Part shown: one piece after another, positions 49,879 to 58,788 of the stretch
How the letters are laid out: every line of letters begins with the position of its first letter
Position numbering within the stretch: position 1 is the first letter of the stretch
NCBI GenBank assembly: GCA_015520735.1
Contig: WAPN01000024.1
Coordinates: 1 to 64,000 of the forward strand
DNA: 64,000 bases
Direction of reading: 5' to 3'
Origin: Desulfurococcales archaeon
GTDB taxonomy: Archaea > Thermoproteota > Thermoprotei_A > Sulfolobales > Desulfurococcaceae
Notes under the pieces: model-generated
Databases searched by the model: none
Told to the model about the DNA's origin: nothing
Seen by the model: only the letters and a program-made list of their open reading frames with translations
Made by a program: the position numbers and the translations under genes

Positions 49879-50864
49879 CACTCCTTAGACAATAGACATT
49901 TAGCTCCAGTAACGATTATTGGTAGGAATACAGTGGCGTCACCATATACTACGACCTGTTTTCCGGATGGTTTTATCTTGTTCCAACTAATTGCTTCGCG
50001 TGGTTGTGCACCGCTGAGACTTCCATCATATTCTACAGCAGTAGTAATATATATCGCATAGTCGAGCCCGTCCTTGAACTGTGCCCACCATATCGTGTGA
50101 TGCTTGCTTATACCTCCACCGATTATCAGGCCTCCAAGCCTCTTGGACTCGAATACCATGTCAAGTATCTTCTTCTCATCGCTTAGCAGATCTAGCTTTA
50201 ATCCTGTGAAGGGCTGGTTAAAGACAAGCTGTGAACCAAAAGCACCATCCACAATACCGGGTACGAATACAGGGATCTTTTTAGCGGCTGCGGCAGCCAA
50301 TATGCTATAAGGATCTTTTATCCTTTTACCGGCTTCATAAAGTAATTCGCTCGGACTCCATTCTTTCTTATCCTTAAGTATCTCGTCAAGAAGGTTTTTC
50401 ACAAACTTCTCGATCGGTAAGCCATAATTTTCCATCGGTATGAACACGTTTCCGAGCCTATGTATTTCTAAGACCCGAAGCATAGAGTCGTCGGTCAGCC
50501 AGTCTCCTTTGTAGTACTTATAGCCTAGTCCCCTAGCAATGTCGTGGTCGATTGTGCCGCAGGTTGTTATAATGGTGTCCGCAAACCCCTCCCTGATGAG
50601 CTGGGCAAGCACACCTCTAAGCCCTGTAGAGACTAGATTGCCTGTGAACGCCAAGATCCTAGTAGCCTCTTTGTCTCTCCACATTTCTGCTAGTATTTTC
50701 GCTGCGGCGTAAACATGTCCAGCCATGAACCCATGTGATTTACCAAATGCTTCGACTAGTTTACAGACACTCATATCTTCTCTAATGAAGTAGTCCTCAA
50801 CGGGTTCTTTCAATAATATTTTTCTCGCGTCCTTCAAAACAGGCGTATTATCCACATCCGACAC
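49878..50864 (-). CDS. Deoxyhypusine synthase
   Basis: Transfers the aminobutyl group of spermidine to a lysine of aIF5A, the first step of hypusine formation. The catalytic lysine lies in IGGGISKHHTIWWAQF near the C-terminus, followed by YITTAVEYDGSLSGAQPREA. The NAD-binding region includes TGNLVSTGLRG and TTCGTIDHD. Length is 328 residues, typical. The start is a GTG after GGTGAT. It is coupled to tiaS, putting two translation-factor or tRNA modifications in one operon. The aIF5A gene is not in the window. Confidence 0.96.
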   Translation of the reverse strand: MSDVDNTPVLKDARKILLKEPVEDYFIREDMSVCKLVEAFGKSHGFMAGHVYAAAKILAEMWRDKEATRILAFTGNLVSTGLRGVLAQLIREGFADTIITTCGTIDHDIARGLGYKYYKGDWLTDDSMLRVLEIHRLGNVFIPMENYGLPIEKFVKNLLDEILKDKKEWSPSELLYEAGKRIKDPYSILAAAAAKKIPVFVPGIVDGAFGSQLVFNQPFTGLKLDLLSDEKKILDMVFESKRLGGLIIGGGISKHHTIWWAQFKDGLDYAIYITTAVEYDGSLSGAQPREAISWNKIKPSGKQVVVYGDATVFLPIIVTGAKCLLSKE

Positions 50865-50936
50865 GGTAATATCACCATTACGGGTTATAAGGAGATTATG
50901 TAACTATAACTGTTTTTCACAAAATCAGTAACTATG

Positions 50937-51620
50937 CTATGGAGTGTATTTCTTGACCTTTATGGGTTGTACACCGAGATAGTCTATAACTATGTGTATG
51001 TCTTTCAGGAAATTATTGAGCTCATATATGCTCATTATCACAACATCATCGTATGCTCTGATCTTGGGCTTAGTGAGTGTAACGATTAGCGGAATTATCG
51101 TTTTGGTATACTTGAAAAACTTCCATTTGCTGATAGCCCATGCTATATGCTCAGCAAGTCTGACGGCTCTCGCCTTATGTTTGCTCGCAATTTCCTTAAG
51201 AGCTGATGGGGACACCCCTCTTGTCCAGTGCTTACAATCAATAATGATACATCGTCCTACACCCATGTCAATCCCCACTACATCTATCTCTAGCCTCACT
51301 GGCCTAGTTAGCCGGAAATTATTATTCACAATGTAGCCGTGGCCTGACAGTATTTCTTTGGAGAATAGCTCGAAGTCATGCCAGTCAAGATAAGGAGCTA
51401 TACGTTTGTAATAAACACCCCTTCTTATCCCATAGATTGCCGCTTCTAGGGGTGCCTCGACGACAATTCTATCATTATCGCCTACAACTCTGATCCCGGG
51501 TATAGATGAACATAGTTCTAGGACTATTTCACGGGAAATACCGGTTATCCTGCTTAGCTCATCAATGCTTATCTCTCTGTGTTTGAGCAGTGTTTCTAGG
51601 AGGCTGGATAGTAGAAACAT
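50937..51620 (-). CDS. Winged-helix plus PD-(D/E)XK nuclease-like protein
   Basis: The N-terminal 60 residues look like a winged helix (ISIDELSRITGISREIVLEL). After HDFELFSKEILSGHGYIV comes a restriction-endonuclease fold of the Mrr-like type, with RLEIDVVGIDMG and CIIIDCKHW supplying the D...(D/E)xK catalytic set as Asp and Asp-Cys-Lys. It should cut or bind DNA, either in repair or as a modification-dependent nuclease. The start is the ATG at 51620, eight bases after GGTG; an ATG at 51638 is in frame. It lies head to head with the PCNA gene with about 120 bases between. Confidence 0.75.
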   Translation of the reverse strand: MFLLSSLLETLLKHREISIDELSRITGISREIVLELCSSIPGIRVVGDNDRIVVEAPLEAAIYGIRRGVYYKRIAPYLDWHDFELFSKEILSGHGYIVNNNFRLTRPVRLEIDVVGIDMGVGRCIIIDCKHWTRGVSPSALKEIASKHKARAVRLAEHIAWAISKWKFFKYTKTIIPLIVTLTKPKIRAYDDVVIMSIYELNNFLKDIHIVIDYLGVQPIKVKKYTP

Positions 51621-51743
51621 TAAGAGTACACCATACACGATATTCCTGTTCTTACACTATAATGGATGTATTGTCATGAAAAACTATTAGATTTACATGT
51701 TAGAGTATTATATTGTGATATTAGCGATTATTTGGTGGTGTAC

Positions 51744-52481
51744 ATGGTGCGAATAGTCTATCCAGAAGCAAAATACATCAAAAGCATCATTGACGTCCTC
51801 GCAAAACTAGCTGATGAAGTAGCCTTCCAGCTAACATCCGATGGCTTAAGGGTGAAGGCTTTGGACCCAGCGAGAGTTGCTCTAATCGACATCGATCTGC
51901 CACCTACAGCTTTCCTCGAATACAACGTTCCCGAGGACACCATAGCAGGTATATCAACAGCCAATTTAGCAAAGTTGCTAAAGAAGATAAAGAAAGGAGA
52001 TAAGTTCGTCATGGAGGTAACAGAAGACACTATTACGATAACCGTGGAGTCTATATCGCGGCGAAAATACCGGTTCAGAAACATGGAGGTGCCGGTACCC
52101 GATATCCCAGAGGCTAAATTAGAATTCAATGTCGAGGCCCAGCTCCTTGTCGATGTCATTAAGCACGCGATCAAGGACGCAGAGGCTGTTGGAGACACAT
52201 TAGAAATAGAGGCTCCCGACGAGGTCACTCTTTACCTTAGAGGTGTGGGTACCACGACAACAGAGACGAAACTGACCCGCGACATGGCGGCGCTAATAGA
52301 TCTTGTTGTAAAAGAGCCGAGCAAATCAGCGTATCAGCTTGAATATCTTAAACACGTGGTTAACTTGACAAGAATAGCGGAAATTGTTGTGCTGAGGTTC
52401 TCTAGTGATATGCCTCTTGAAATGGAGTTCAGTCTCGCTGAGGGCAGGGTTAAGTACCTGTTAGCGCCTAAGGCGATCTAG
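51744..52481 (+). CDS. pcn: DNA polymerase sliding clamp (PCNA)
   Basis: The trimeric ring tethers DNA polymerase, ligase, FEN-1 and family 4 UDG to DNA. The two-domain clamp fold is clear: FQLTSDGLRVKALDPARVALIDIDL in the first half, then the interdomain region with MEVPVPDIPEAKLEF, and the C-terminal LRFSSDMPLEMEF and LAPKAI. Length is 245 residues from the ATG at 51744 after GGTGGTG; the frame is open upstream to 51666 without similarity. Many Crenarchaeota have three PCNA paralogues; only one is here. The ligase and UDG of this window are likely partners. Confidence 0.96.
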   Translation: MVRIVYPEAKYIKSIIDVLAKLADEVAFQLTSDGLRVKALDPARVALIDIDLPPTAFLEYNVPEDTIAGISTANLAKLLKKIKKGDKFVMEVTEDTITITVESISRRKYRFRNMEVPVPDIPEAKLEFNVEAQLLVDVIKHAIKDAEAVGDTLEIEAPDEVTLYLRGVGTTTTETKLTRDMAALIDLVVKEPSKSAYQLEYLKHVVNLTRIAEIVVLRFSSDMPLEMEFSLAEGRVKYLLAPKAI

Positions 52482-52530
52482 CTGGTATATAACGTGGTGC
52501 TTTTAACAACTAATCTGGTGCCTCATTGAT

Positions 52531-53181
52531 TTGATGCCGTCTAGAAAAACTGATTATGCATCACATATTATTTTCCGGATAAGTCACCTAGCTAAGGAAA
52601 TAAAGGAATATGGAGGACGCTTTGTAGTTCTTAATGATATTGCGACAGCGCTTTACGGATTGGTTAAACCTATATCAGAGATACGGATACTTGTTGATGG
52701 CATAGAAGATGAAAGACTAGCGGATATTGTTGTTAACGGGCTTGGAATGACTGGTTACAAAGATGATATATTGAGAAGCTTAAAGATAATCAACAAAGCT
52801 GTTCTTAATCCATTATTCATTCCGATAACCATTGTAGAAAAGCCAAGGAAACCTGTAGATAGAGTGATTCTTGAAGAACCTATAGAGTTTGTTGATAACG
52901 AGATAGAGATGAATCTTCCTAGAATAGAATACCTGATAGCTAAGCTCCTGGGCATTGGAGAGTACCCATATATTGTTGATGCGACCGCTCTTCTACTCGC
53001 CCATATTGACGTGATAAATACAGATATCCTCATGAATTACGCAGATCTATCTCCTCTCATGGACTTGTTACGTAATATTAGAGAATTCACCAGTATTTTC
53101 CCGGAGCTTTATAAGCAGCGTGATAAAATAAGTGATCTAATAGAAAAAATAAAAAACTCCTATAAAACCATTTCTAGATGA
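52531..53181 (+). CDS. Nucleotidyltransferase-fold-like hypothetical protein
   Basis: The 216-residue protein resembles nucleotidyltransferase-type sequences at RFVVLNDIATALYGLVK followed by EIRILVDGIEDERL, but the GS and DxD metal-binding residues are missing. If related, it is inactive. A helical C-terminus follows. I cannot name a family with confidence. The start is the TTG at 52531 or the ATG right after it, with GGTG ten bases upstream. It lies between PCNA and the PhoH-KH gene on the same strand, with short gaps, so it may share their transcript. Confidence 0.6.
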   Translation: MMPSRKTDYASHIIFRISHLAKEIKEYGGRFVVLNDIATALYGLVKPISEIRILVDGIEDERLADIVVNGLGMTGYKDDILRSLKIINKAVLNPLFIPITIVEKPRKPVDRVILEEPIEFVDNEIEMNLPRIEYLIAKLLGIGEYPYIVDATALLLAHIDVINTDILMNYADLSPLMDLLRNIREFTSIFPELYKQRDKISDLIEKIKNSYKTISR

Positions 53182-53203
53182 AAAATTGATCATGGTGATG
53201 CCT

Positions 53204-54355
53204 ATGCCCCGGGAGAGCATATTTGCTCAGCTAAAACCGCTCTCACCAGGACAAAGGGAGATAGTTGAGGCTTTCAAGAATAAGAACTATGAGATAATAG
53301 GTATATTTGGGCCGACAGGGTCAGGTAAGAGCTTGTTTAGTGTACTCTATAGTATAGATGCCGTTCTCCGTGGAGAATACAATAGATTCATACTCTCCCG
53401 CCCCATAGTCGATGTCGTCACGGGGAAAGAGTTGACGGCAGCGGATATAGGCGAACTATACTATGATATTGCCATTAGTTACCTCAAAGACATTCTGCAT
53501 GGATTCGTGGACTGGGGTATAGTCAAGAACATGTTCGAGACAGGGAAGATCATTGTCGCGGACACTCATTATCTGAGGGGAAGGACATTTGATAATGCAA
53601 TAATATTTCTGGACGACGCACAGAGCATACCCCCAGAAAGCGCTGTCGAGATAATGATGAGAATAGGCAGAAACAGCAGATTCATCACTGCTGGCGATCC
53701 CGTATTCCAGAAGACGAGTAGCCGAGACGGCGCAAGTCTACTCAGAGAAATCCTGCTGAGCGAAGACACTGCCAAAGTCATTGATTTGGGGCTGAAAGAC
53801 ATAGTGAGGCCGGGAGCACGCCGTGGCATAAGGCTACTCCTAGAGATCAGAATGAGAAGGCGTGAGCTAACGGAGGTAGAAAAACAAATAATGGACTCTG
53901 CTAGGATTCATGCGCCTGATGCTGATGTTATAACGGTTGCAGAATTCGTCGATGAGAAGAGAAAATTCAATATAGAATCGGAGAACGCACCGGACGCCAT
54001 AATAGTTGTTAAGGAAGGGCATCTGGGAAGAATAATTGGTAAGGGAGGAGAGAGAATAGAGGCTATAGAAGCAGATACGGGGCTTAAGATAAGAGCGGTG
54101 GAACTATCCCTAGACTTCAAGCCATTAATAAGAGCACTACACCCGGTAGGGTGGATACACAGGCACATCATAGACGTTGACTTTGCAGGCCCGAATCTAG
54201 CAGTTAAAGTAGAGTCCGAGGGATTCGGAGCATTTGTTGGACAGAGAGGCTTCTACGTGAAATACCTCGATGCCGTAATGAATAAGATACTCGGTGTAGG
54301 TGTGAAAGCTATAGAAGTAGAAACTGGTGGAAGGCAGAGGAAGAGAAAGAAGTAA
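53204..54355 (+). CDS. PhoH-like ATPase fused to a KH RNA-binding domain
   Basis: Residues about 10-210 are a PhoH-type superfamily 1 ATPase: FGPTGSGKSLFS (Walker A), IIFLDDAQ (Walker B) and FITAGDPVFQ. Residues about 260-340 hold a KH domain with the GxxG loop in GRIIGKGGERIEAIE, then a second KH-like stretch near the C-terminus (GAFVGQRGFYV). The tail is RKRKK. An RNA helicase or RNP-remodelling role fits. Length is 383 residues from the ATG at 53204, six bases after GGTG; other in-frame starts lie just upstream. Its stop touches the convergent methyltransferase gene. Confidence 0.88.
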   Translation: MPRESIFAQLKPLSPGQREIVEAFKNKNYEIIGIFGPTGSGKSLFSVLYSIDAVLRGEYNRFILSRPIVDVVTGKELTAADIGELYYDIAISYLKDILHGFVDWGIVKNMFETGKIIVADTHYLRGRTFDNAIIFLDDAQSIPPESAVEIMMRIGRNSRFITAGDPVFQKTSSRDGASLLREILLSEDTAKVIDLGLKDIVRPGARRGIRLLLEIRMRRRELTEVEKQIMDSARIHAPDADVITVAEFVDEKRKFNIESENAPDAIIVVKEGHLGRIIGKGGERIEAIEADTGLKIRAVELSLDFKPLIRALHPVGWIHRHIIDVDFAGPNLAVKVESEGFGAFVGQRGFYVKYLDAVMNKILGVGVKAIEVETGGRQRKRKK

Positions 54356-55231
54356 TTATTTTTCAATAAATACATCGACAACAATCTGGTAAGTCCTGGG
54401 CTTTACCGTCCTAACTTTCCTGATAATTCCAAAACTGTATTTCTTTACAAGCTCACTGAGAGCATCTGCAACCATGTTCTTTGCCTTCTCGTAGGGATTC
54501 TCGCCCTTGTCAGCCTCGATGTGTAAATAGACATGAATCCATCCACAATTACGAATAGCCATTATGGCGTATCTTAAATAATCCAGTGCTAGCTCCGGAT
54601 AAGGCATTAAAACTCTGTCACTAGAGCTTTGAAGCATCTCCATAATTACTTGGGCTGCATCGCCCAGGATAGGCTTTACAAGGCCTTCTACCTTGTTTAG
54701 CTTCACATTTTCAACCATATATCTGTACGCGTCAGGATTGATGTCTATACTGTACACTTTTCTAGGCCTTGAAAGCTTAGCCGCTATAATGCTGAAAAAA
54801 CCTGCCCCAGCAAACATATTAGTAATCACTTCGCCGGGCCTGACCAAACGCGCTATTCTGCGGTGTTCATAGTTGAGTGTTGGTGAGACGTAGACCCTAG
54901 TAATGTCGACTTTAAAGAGGCATCCGTGCTCTCGGTAAATAGTCTCGCTCCTCTTCTCTCCTGCTAGATGGACATAAGGTCTCAGCCTATAAGGTCCGGA
55001 GACTCCCGGCAGTCCTCCCCACACACTTCTAATATACTTGAACTCTTCTAGTATTCGCTCAGCCAATGGTTTTAGTTCCTCAGGCTCTAACTCAAAAGGG
55101 ATTCTTATGACGGCGATGTCACCGATAATCTCTATTCTCCCCCATATAAGTGAAGCCTTATCCTCTCCTAGAATTTCCCTAGCTATTTTCTTAAGGAACC
55201 TCCCACGGGCCAAGGATACATTACCTCTCAA
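54356..55231 (-). CDS. Trm5-family tRNA (guanine-37) methyltransferase
   Basis: Methylates G37 next to the anticodon, protecting the reading frame; some archaeal members also methylate the wyosine precursor. The central SAM domain has YVSPTLNYEHRRIARLV, NMFAGAGFFSIIAAK (motif I), VYSIDINPDAYRYM and the catalytic loop MPYPELALDYL. The N-terminal domain (about 1-100) is the Trm5 D1/D2 region. Length is 291 residues. It starts inside the last 11 bases of the upstream gene; a TTG at 55213 after GAGGT is an alternative start. Confidence 0.87.
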   Translation of the reverse strand: MRGNVSLARGRFLKKIAREILGEDKASLIWGRIEIIGDIAVIRIPFELEPEELKPLAERILEEFKYIRSVWGGLPGVSGPYRLRPYVHLAGEKRSETIYREHGCLFKVDITRVYVSPTLNYEHRRIARLVRPGEVITNMFAGAGFFSIIAAKLSRPRKVYSIDINPDAYRYMVENVKLNKVEGLVKPILGDAAQVIMEMLQSSSDRVLMPYPELALDYLRYAIMAIRNCGWIHVYLHIEADKGENPYEKAKNMVADALSELVKKYSFGIIRKVRTVKPRTYQIVVDVFIEK

Positions 55232-55949
55232 TCGTTAGGTTTACCGTAGGAATTATTGCTAGTCCTGCCGCCACGTCTGGATCCAGGAGGGAAGAGTCCT
55301 CATATGCATGTGATTCTAAATAGAGGAATAGGCAGTCTATATAGACCATAAACTTCTTTCCTGAATCACACTTGATCCTCCAATACCTTTTAACATCGGT
55401 GGCGCATTTAGTTTTTGCTTCATTCAAAACATTTTCTCTATTGGGTAGGTTTCTCTGCCTTAGGGACTCGAGTATTCTTGCTGCTCTCGAGATAGAGTAC
55501 TCGTACATATCGAGGATGGTATAGTCTGCTATTCTCAGGTGAAGCTTCCAGTCTTTGTTATCAAGTTCTTTACATACATATATGGTTTCAATAGCGTGTT
55601 TTTCAAGAATGGATAAGTGTTTCGGTGAAAGAAGGAGTAATGGGGAAATGTAGGTTGAGGAAAACACCAGTGCTTCTCCCAGTATTTTCGAGCCCAGAAA
55701 CTTTCCTAGTTTCTCGGATAGTCTCTCTAGAACTTTGATCGGATAGTATAGGAGGCGGAAGGGTTTTCCATTGATCTTATCCTTAAAATAGTCTTTCCCA
55801 GCTTCCAGTAGACTTGGCGGTACACCGATGTTTCGGTATCGGAACCTCTTAGTCAACCAGTTGATCTTATTCATGGCAATTGGATCGCTGGGATCAAATG
55901 CCACGACTCCCCTGAGATTCTTAACTATCATTGCATATCTGTAGAACAA
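55221..55949 (-). CDS. Hypothetical protein between Nth and Trm5 genes
   Basis: I do not recognise this 242-residue protein. It has an alpha-helical, Lys/Arg-rich middle with EYSISRAARILESLRQ and a CATDVKRYWRIKC segment, and ends in a beta-like stretch (AAGLAIIPTVNLTIER). No membrane helix is visible. The TTG start follows GGTGG and lies three bases after the nth stop; its 3' end overlaps the trm5 start. It is therefore the middle gene of a tight operon, nth - this gene - trm5. Confidence 0.7.
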   Translation of the reverse strand: MFYRYAMIVKNLRGVVAFDPSDPIAMNKINWLTKRFRYRNIGVPPSLLEAGKDYFKDKINGKPFRLLYYPIKVLERLSEKLGKFLGSKILGEALVFSSTYISPLLLLSPKHLSILEKHAIETIYVCKELDNKDWKLHLRIADYTILDMYEYSISRAARILESLRQRNLPNRENVLNEAKTKCATDVKRYWRIKCDSGKKFMVYIDCLFLYLESHAYEDSSLLDPDVAAGLAIIPTVNLTIER

Positions 55950-55951
55950 AG

Positions 55952-56638
55952 CTAGCCACCTTTTTCCGATTTATAATATTCGCAATAATCTCTGATAGGG
56001 CATTCGCCACACTTTGGTGCCCTGGCCTTACATGTCCTCCGCCCATGTGTTATGAGGAGAAGATGTGCGTGGAGATATTTATCTTGTGGGAGATTCTTCA
56101 TCCACCAGTCCGAGATATTCCTATAGTTCTTGGATTTAACTATTCCTAGTCTCAACGATATTCTCCGTATATGAGTGTCTACAGCGAATACTGGTTTTCC
56201 GAAATATTGATTGAGGATCACATCGGCCGACTTGATCCCGATTCCTGGTAAGCTCATCAATAGGTCTCTGGCCTTCTCAGGATCGAATGCTTTTATTTTA
56301 TCGATCAACTCCTCAGCGAAATTTTCCTTACAGAATAGATTGGAGAGGGCAAGTATGTTCTTGGCTCTTTGCTTATACATTCCTGCGGGCTTTATCAGTT
56401 CTTCAATCTGCTCTAGAGAAGTCTCCTTAATCATACAGGGATTCAGAGGATCTCCAAATGCTTTCCTAAGATTGTGTAAAGCTCTTATTGCGTTCTTATC
56501 GCTTGTGTTCTGGCTTAGGAGGACGCCTATGATCATGTCAAATAATGGTCTTCCTTTAACCTTGTTTACAATGAATTCCTCCGGGTTGATCCTATATTTT
56601 CTTGATAAAAGATCTATTATTTCCTCTGCTCTGTCCAA
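55952..56638 (-). CDS. nth: Endonuclease III (DNA glycosylase/AP lyase)
   Basis: Removes oxidised pyrimidines and nicks the strand. The HhH motif LPGIGIKSADVIL contains the catalytic Lys, VFAVDTHIRRI contains the catalytic Asp, and the C-terminal cysteines of CKARAPKCGECPIRDYC form the 4Fe-4S cluster. VLLSQNTSDKNA is the helix motif near the N-terminus. I set the start at the TTG at 56638, nine bases after GGTGA, giving 228 residues; the longer frame to 56713 would overlap AsnRS. It follows asnS by 16 bases. Confidence 0.93.
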   Translation of the reverse strand: MDRAEEIIDLLSRKYRINPEEFIVNKVKGRPLFDMIIGVLLSQNTSDKNAIRALHNLRKAFGDPLNPCMIKETSLEQIEELIKPAGMYKQRAKNILALSNLFCKENFAEELIDKIKAFDPEKARDLLMSLPGIGIKSADVILNQYFGKPVFAVDTHIRRISLRLGIVKSKNYRNISDWWMKNLPQDKYLHAHLLLITHGRRTCKARAPKCGECPIRDYCEYYKSEKGG

Positions 56639-56654
56639 AGAATGTTCACCAGTG

Positions 56655-57974
56655 TTATGGATATATTCTGCCCCTGAACCTCGGGAACGGGATTGCATCA
56701 CGTATATGGTCAAGACCTGCTATCCACATGACTAGTCTCTCGATGCCTAGGCCGAACCCGCTGTGGGGTACACTCCCATACTTCCTCAGATCTAGGTACC
56801 ACGTATAGTCCTCGGGGTTAAGTCCCTGCTCCTTGATCCTCTCTAGAAGCTTGTTGTAATTGTCTTCACGCTCGCTGCCACCGATTATTTCGCCATATCC
56901 CTCGGGAGCTAATAGGTCAAATCCAAGCACTGTTTTCGGATCACCCGGAGTTAGCTTCATATAGAAGCTCTTGATATCCTTAGGGAAATGTGTTACGAAG
57001 AATGGCTTGTCGAATTCTTGTGTTAATATTCTTTCCTCGTCAGCGCCTAGGTCGTCACCCCACTCGATATTCGCGCCTTTACGCTGGAGAATATCGATAG
57101 CTTCGTCATATTTTATCCTGGGATAAGGAACCTCTACTGCTCTCCTCAGCGCATTTATGTCGCGTCCCAGAAACTCTAGCTGGGCTCTACACCTCTCCAG
57201 TACTTTCTCCACGATATAGGATACTAGTTCCTCCGCAACGCGCATCATGTCCTCCATGTCATACCATGCGGCCTCTGCCTCGAGGTGCCAATACTCGGCC
57301 AGATGGCGCCTAGTACGGGATTTCTCGGCGCGGAAGCTTGGCGTTAGGCTCCATACTTTCTCCAGAGAGAATATAAGTGCTTCAAGATAGAGCTGAGCGC
57401 TCTGGCTTAGATACGCTTTTTTCTCGAAGTATTTGACAGGAAATAGCGTTGCTCCGCCCTCGACAGCTGAAGCTGTCAGTATTGGCGGTGTAACCTCCCA
57501 CCAGTCATTCTCTGTAAAATAGTCACGACCGGCTCTGAGTACGTGGTGCTTTATCTTCATGATCTCTGTTAGTCTCCTGCTCCTGATCCAGAGGTGTCTA
57601 TTGTCGAGCAAGTACTCGATTCCTTCACCGCCCTTTATAGGGAAATCCCTGCTGTACCCTACGATATCGATCTCTTCAACGTGGACCTCGTATCCTGTAG
57701 GCGCCCTCGGTTGTTTAACTACTTTGCCTCTAAGCACTATGCTTGCTTCCAGCCCTATGTCCTTGAACTCCTTTACTTTCTCTTCGCCTACATCACGTTT
57801 ATCGGCTACCACTTGTATGATCCCCGAACTGTCCCTGAGAACTATGAATGCTTTTCCGCCTACAACTCTCCTCCTATATATCCATCCACGTAGACACACG
57901 GTCTTGCCGACATATTTGTCCGAGCTGATCTCCGAGGCTTTGCTCCATTCTGTACAGGTGATCGGCACTATCAT
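56655..57974 (-). CDS. asnS: Asparaginyl-tRNA synthetase
   Basis: Charges tRNA-Asn directly. The N-terminal OB-fold (CLRGWIYRRRVVGGKAFIVLRD) binds the anticodon. The class II core has PPILTASAVEGGATLF, AQLYLEALIFSL and FRAEKSRTRRHLAEYWHLEAE (motif 2) and ends with GFGLGIERLVMWIAGL (motif 3). The YLSQSAQL and HLEAE features favour AsnRS over AspRS, which in archaea may also be non-discriminating. Length is about 439 residues. The start is the ATG at 57974 or a GTG at 57968, both near GAGGTG. Confidence 0.93.
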   Translation of the reverse strand: MIVPITCTEWSKASEISSDKYVGKTVCLRGWIYRRRVVGGKAFIVLRDSSGIIQVVADKRDVGEEKVKEFKDIGLEASIVLRGKVVKQPRAPTGYEVHVEEIDIVGYSRDFPIKGGEGIEYLLDNRHLWIRSRRLTEIMKIKHHVLRAGRDYFTENDWWEVTPPILTASAVEGGATLFPVKYFEKKAYLSQSAQLYLEALIFSLEKVWSLTPSFRAEKSRTRRHLAEYWHLEAEAAWYDMEDMMRVAEELVSYIVEKVLERCRAQLEFLGRDINALRRAVEVPYPRIKYDEAIDILQRKGANIEWGDDLGADEERILTQEFDKPFFVTHFPKDIKSFYMKLTPGDPKTVLGFDLLAPEGYGEIIGGSEREDNYNKLLERIKEQGLNPEDYTWYLDLRKYGSVPHSGFGLGIERLVMWIAGLDHIRDAIPFPRFRGRIYP

Positions 57975-58087
57975 GTACACCTCAAGATTATTATAACTGG
58001 TTTTATTGTAGAATAGAATATGTGTTTATATCGCATATAGGTTTTTCAGACCACTAATAAAGAACTAATAATGTATAGCCATAATGG

Positions 58088-58654
58088 TTATGGTAATGGC
58101 CTAGCCATTACGTATGCATCTTCGCCGTCGAGATAATATCTATAAGCGATCTTAACCACTATGTATCCTAGCTTCTCATAGAGATTAATAGCAGGCTTAT
58201 TAGTTACTCTAACTTCAAGATATGTTTCTTCACAACCATAAGACTCATAGAGACTCTTCAGCGCGTAAGCCATGAGAGAATATCCCAGACCCTTCCTTCT
58301 ATGTCCATCCATAACAGCTATACTAACAATGTGGCCGCTCTTCACCATGAAGTGTCTAAAGAACCCCGGTTTTCTCTCAACGCGGCACATGATGTAGCCG
58401 ACAACAACACCATCAGGAGATTCTGCAACATAGAATGCATCCTTGTACCTTTCCCATAAGTCGTGGAAGAAGTAGGGAGGATAGTTTTCTGGGAGAGAAA
58501 GCCTGTTTATCTCCATTACTCTCCCAAGATCTTTTTCCTCGGCCTTCCTTATCCTATATCCCGGAGCCTTTTCTTTTAGCATGATATTGGCCAGCCTATA
58601 GACATCAACAACATTAGGTAGATCGCTAGGGGGTTTAGGTTTCTTGAACACCAA
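58088..58654 (-). CDS. GNAT N-acetyltransferase, archaeal NatA/Ard1-like
   Basis: The GNAT core holds the acetyl-CoA-binding loop RRKGLGYSLM and the flanking strands (VSIAVMDGH, YLEVRVTNKPAINLYEKLGY). The length of 188 with an N-terminal extension of about 30 residues resembles the archaeal Ard1-like N-terminal protein acetyltransferase that acetylates many cytosolic proteins. LPENYPPYFFHDLW matches the family substrate loop. The TTG start follows GGTGAT. It is a single gene. Confidence 0.9.
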   Translation of the reverse strand: MVFKKPKPPSDLPNVVDVYRLANIMLKEKAPGYRIRKAEEKDLGRVMEINRLSLPENYPPYFFHDLWERYKDAFYVAESPDGVVVGYIMCRVERKPGFFRHFMVKSGHIVSIAVMDGHRRKGLGYSLMAYALKSLYESYGCEETYLEVRVTNKPAINLYEKLGYIVVKIAYRYYLDGEDAYVMARPLP

Positions 58655-58788
58655 TCAATATCACCGTAGTGTAAGGCCTCAATCATCATCTGATTAAACA
58701 TATGTGCTGAGAAGAATTAAAACACCTGCTTTTCCGAGGCAATACTAAATACTCGTCAGTAGGGATACTAATGTGTTAGGTGAAAAAG

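Noticed and set aside
51666-51743. Extra N-terminal 26 residues of PCNA
   Set aside because: The stretch is unlike any clamp and lacks a ribosome-binding site; GGTGGTG precedes the ATG at 51744.
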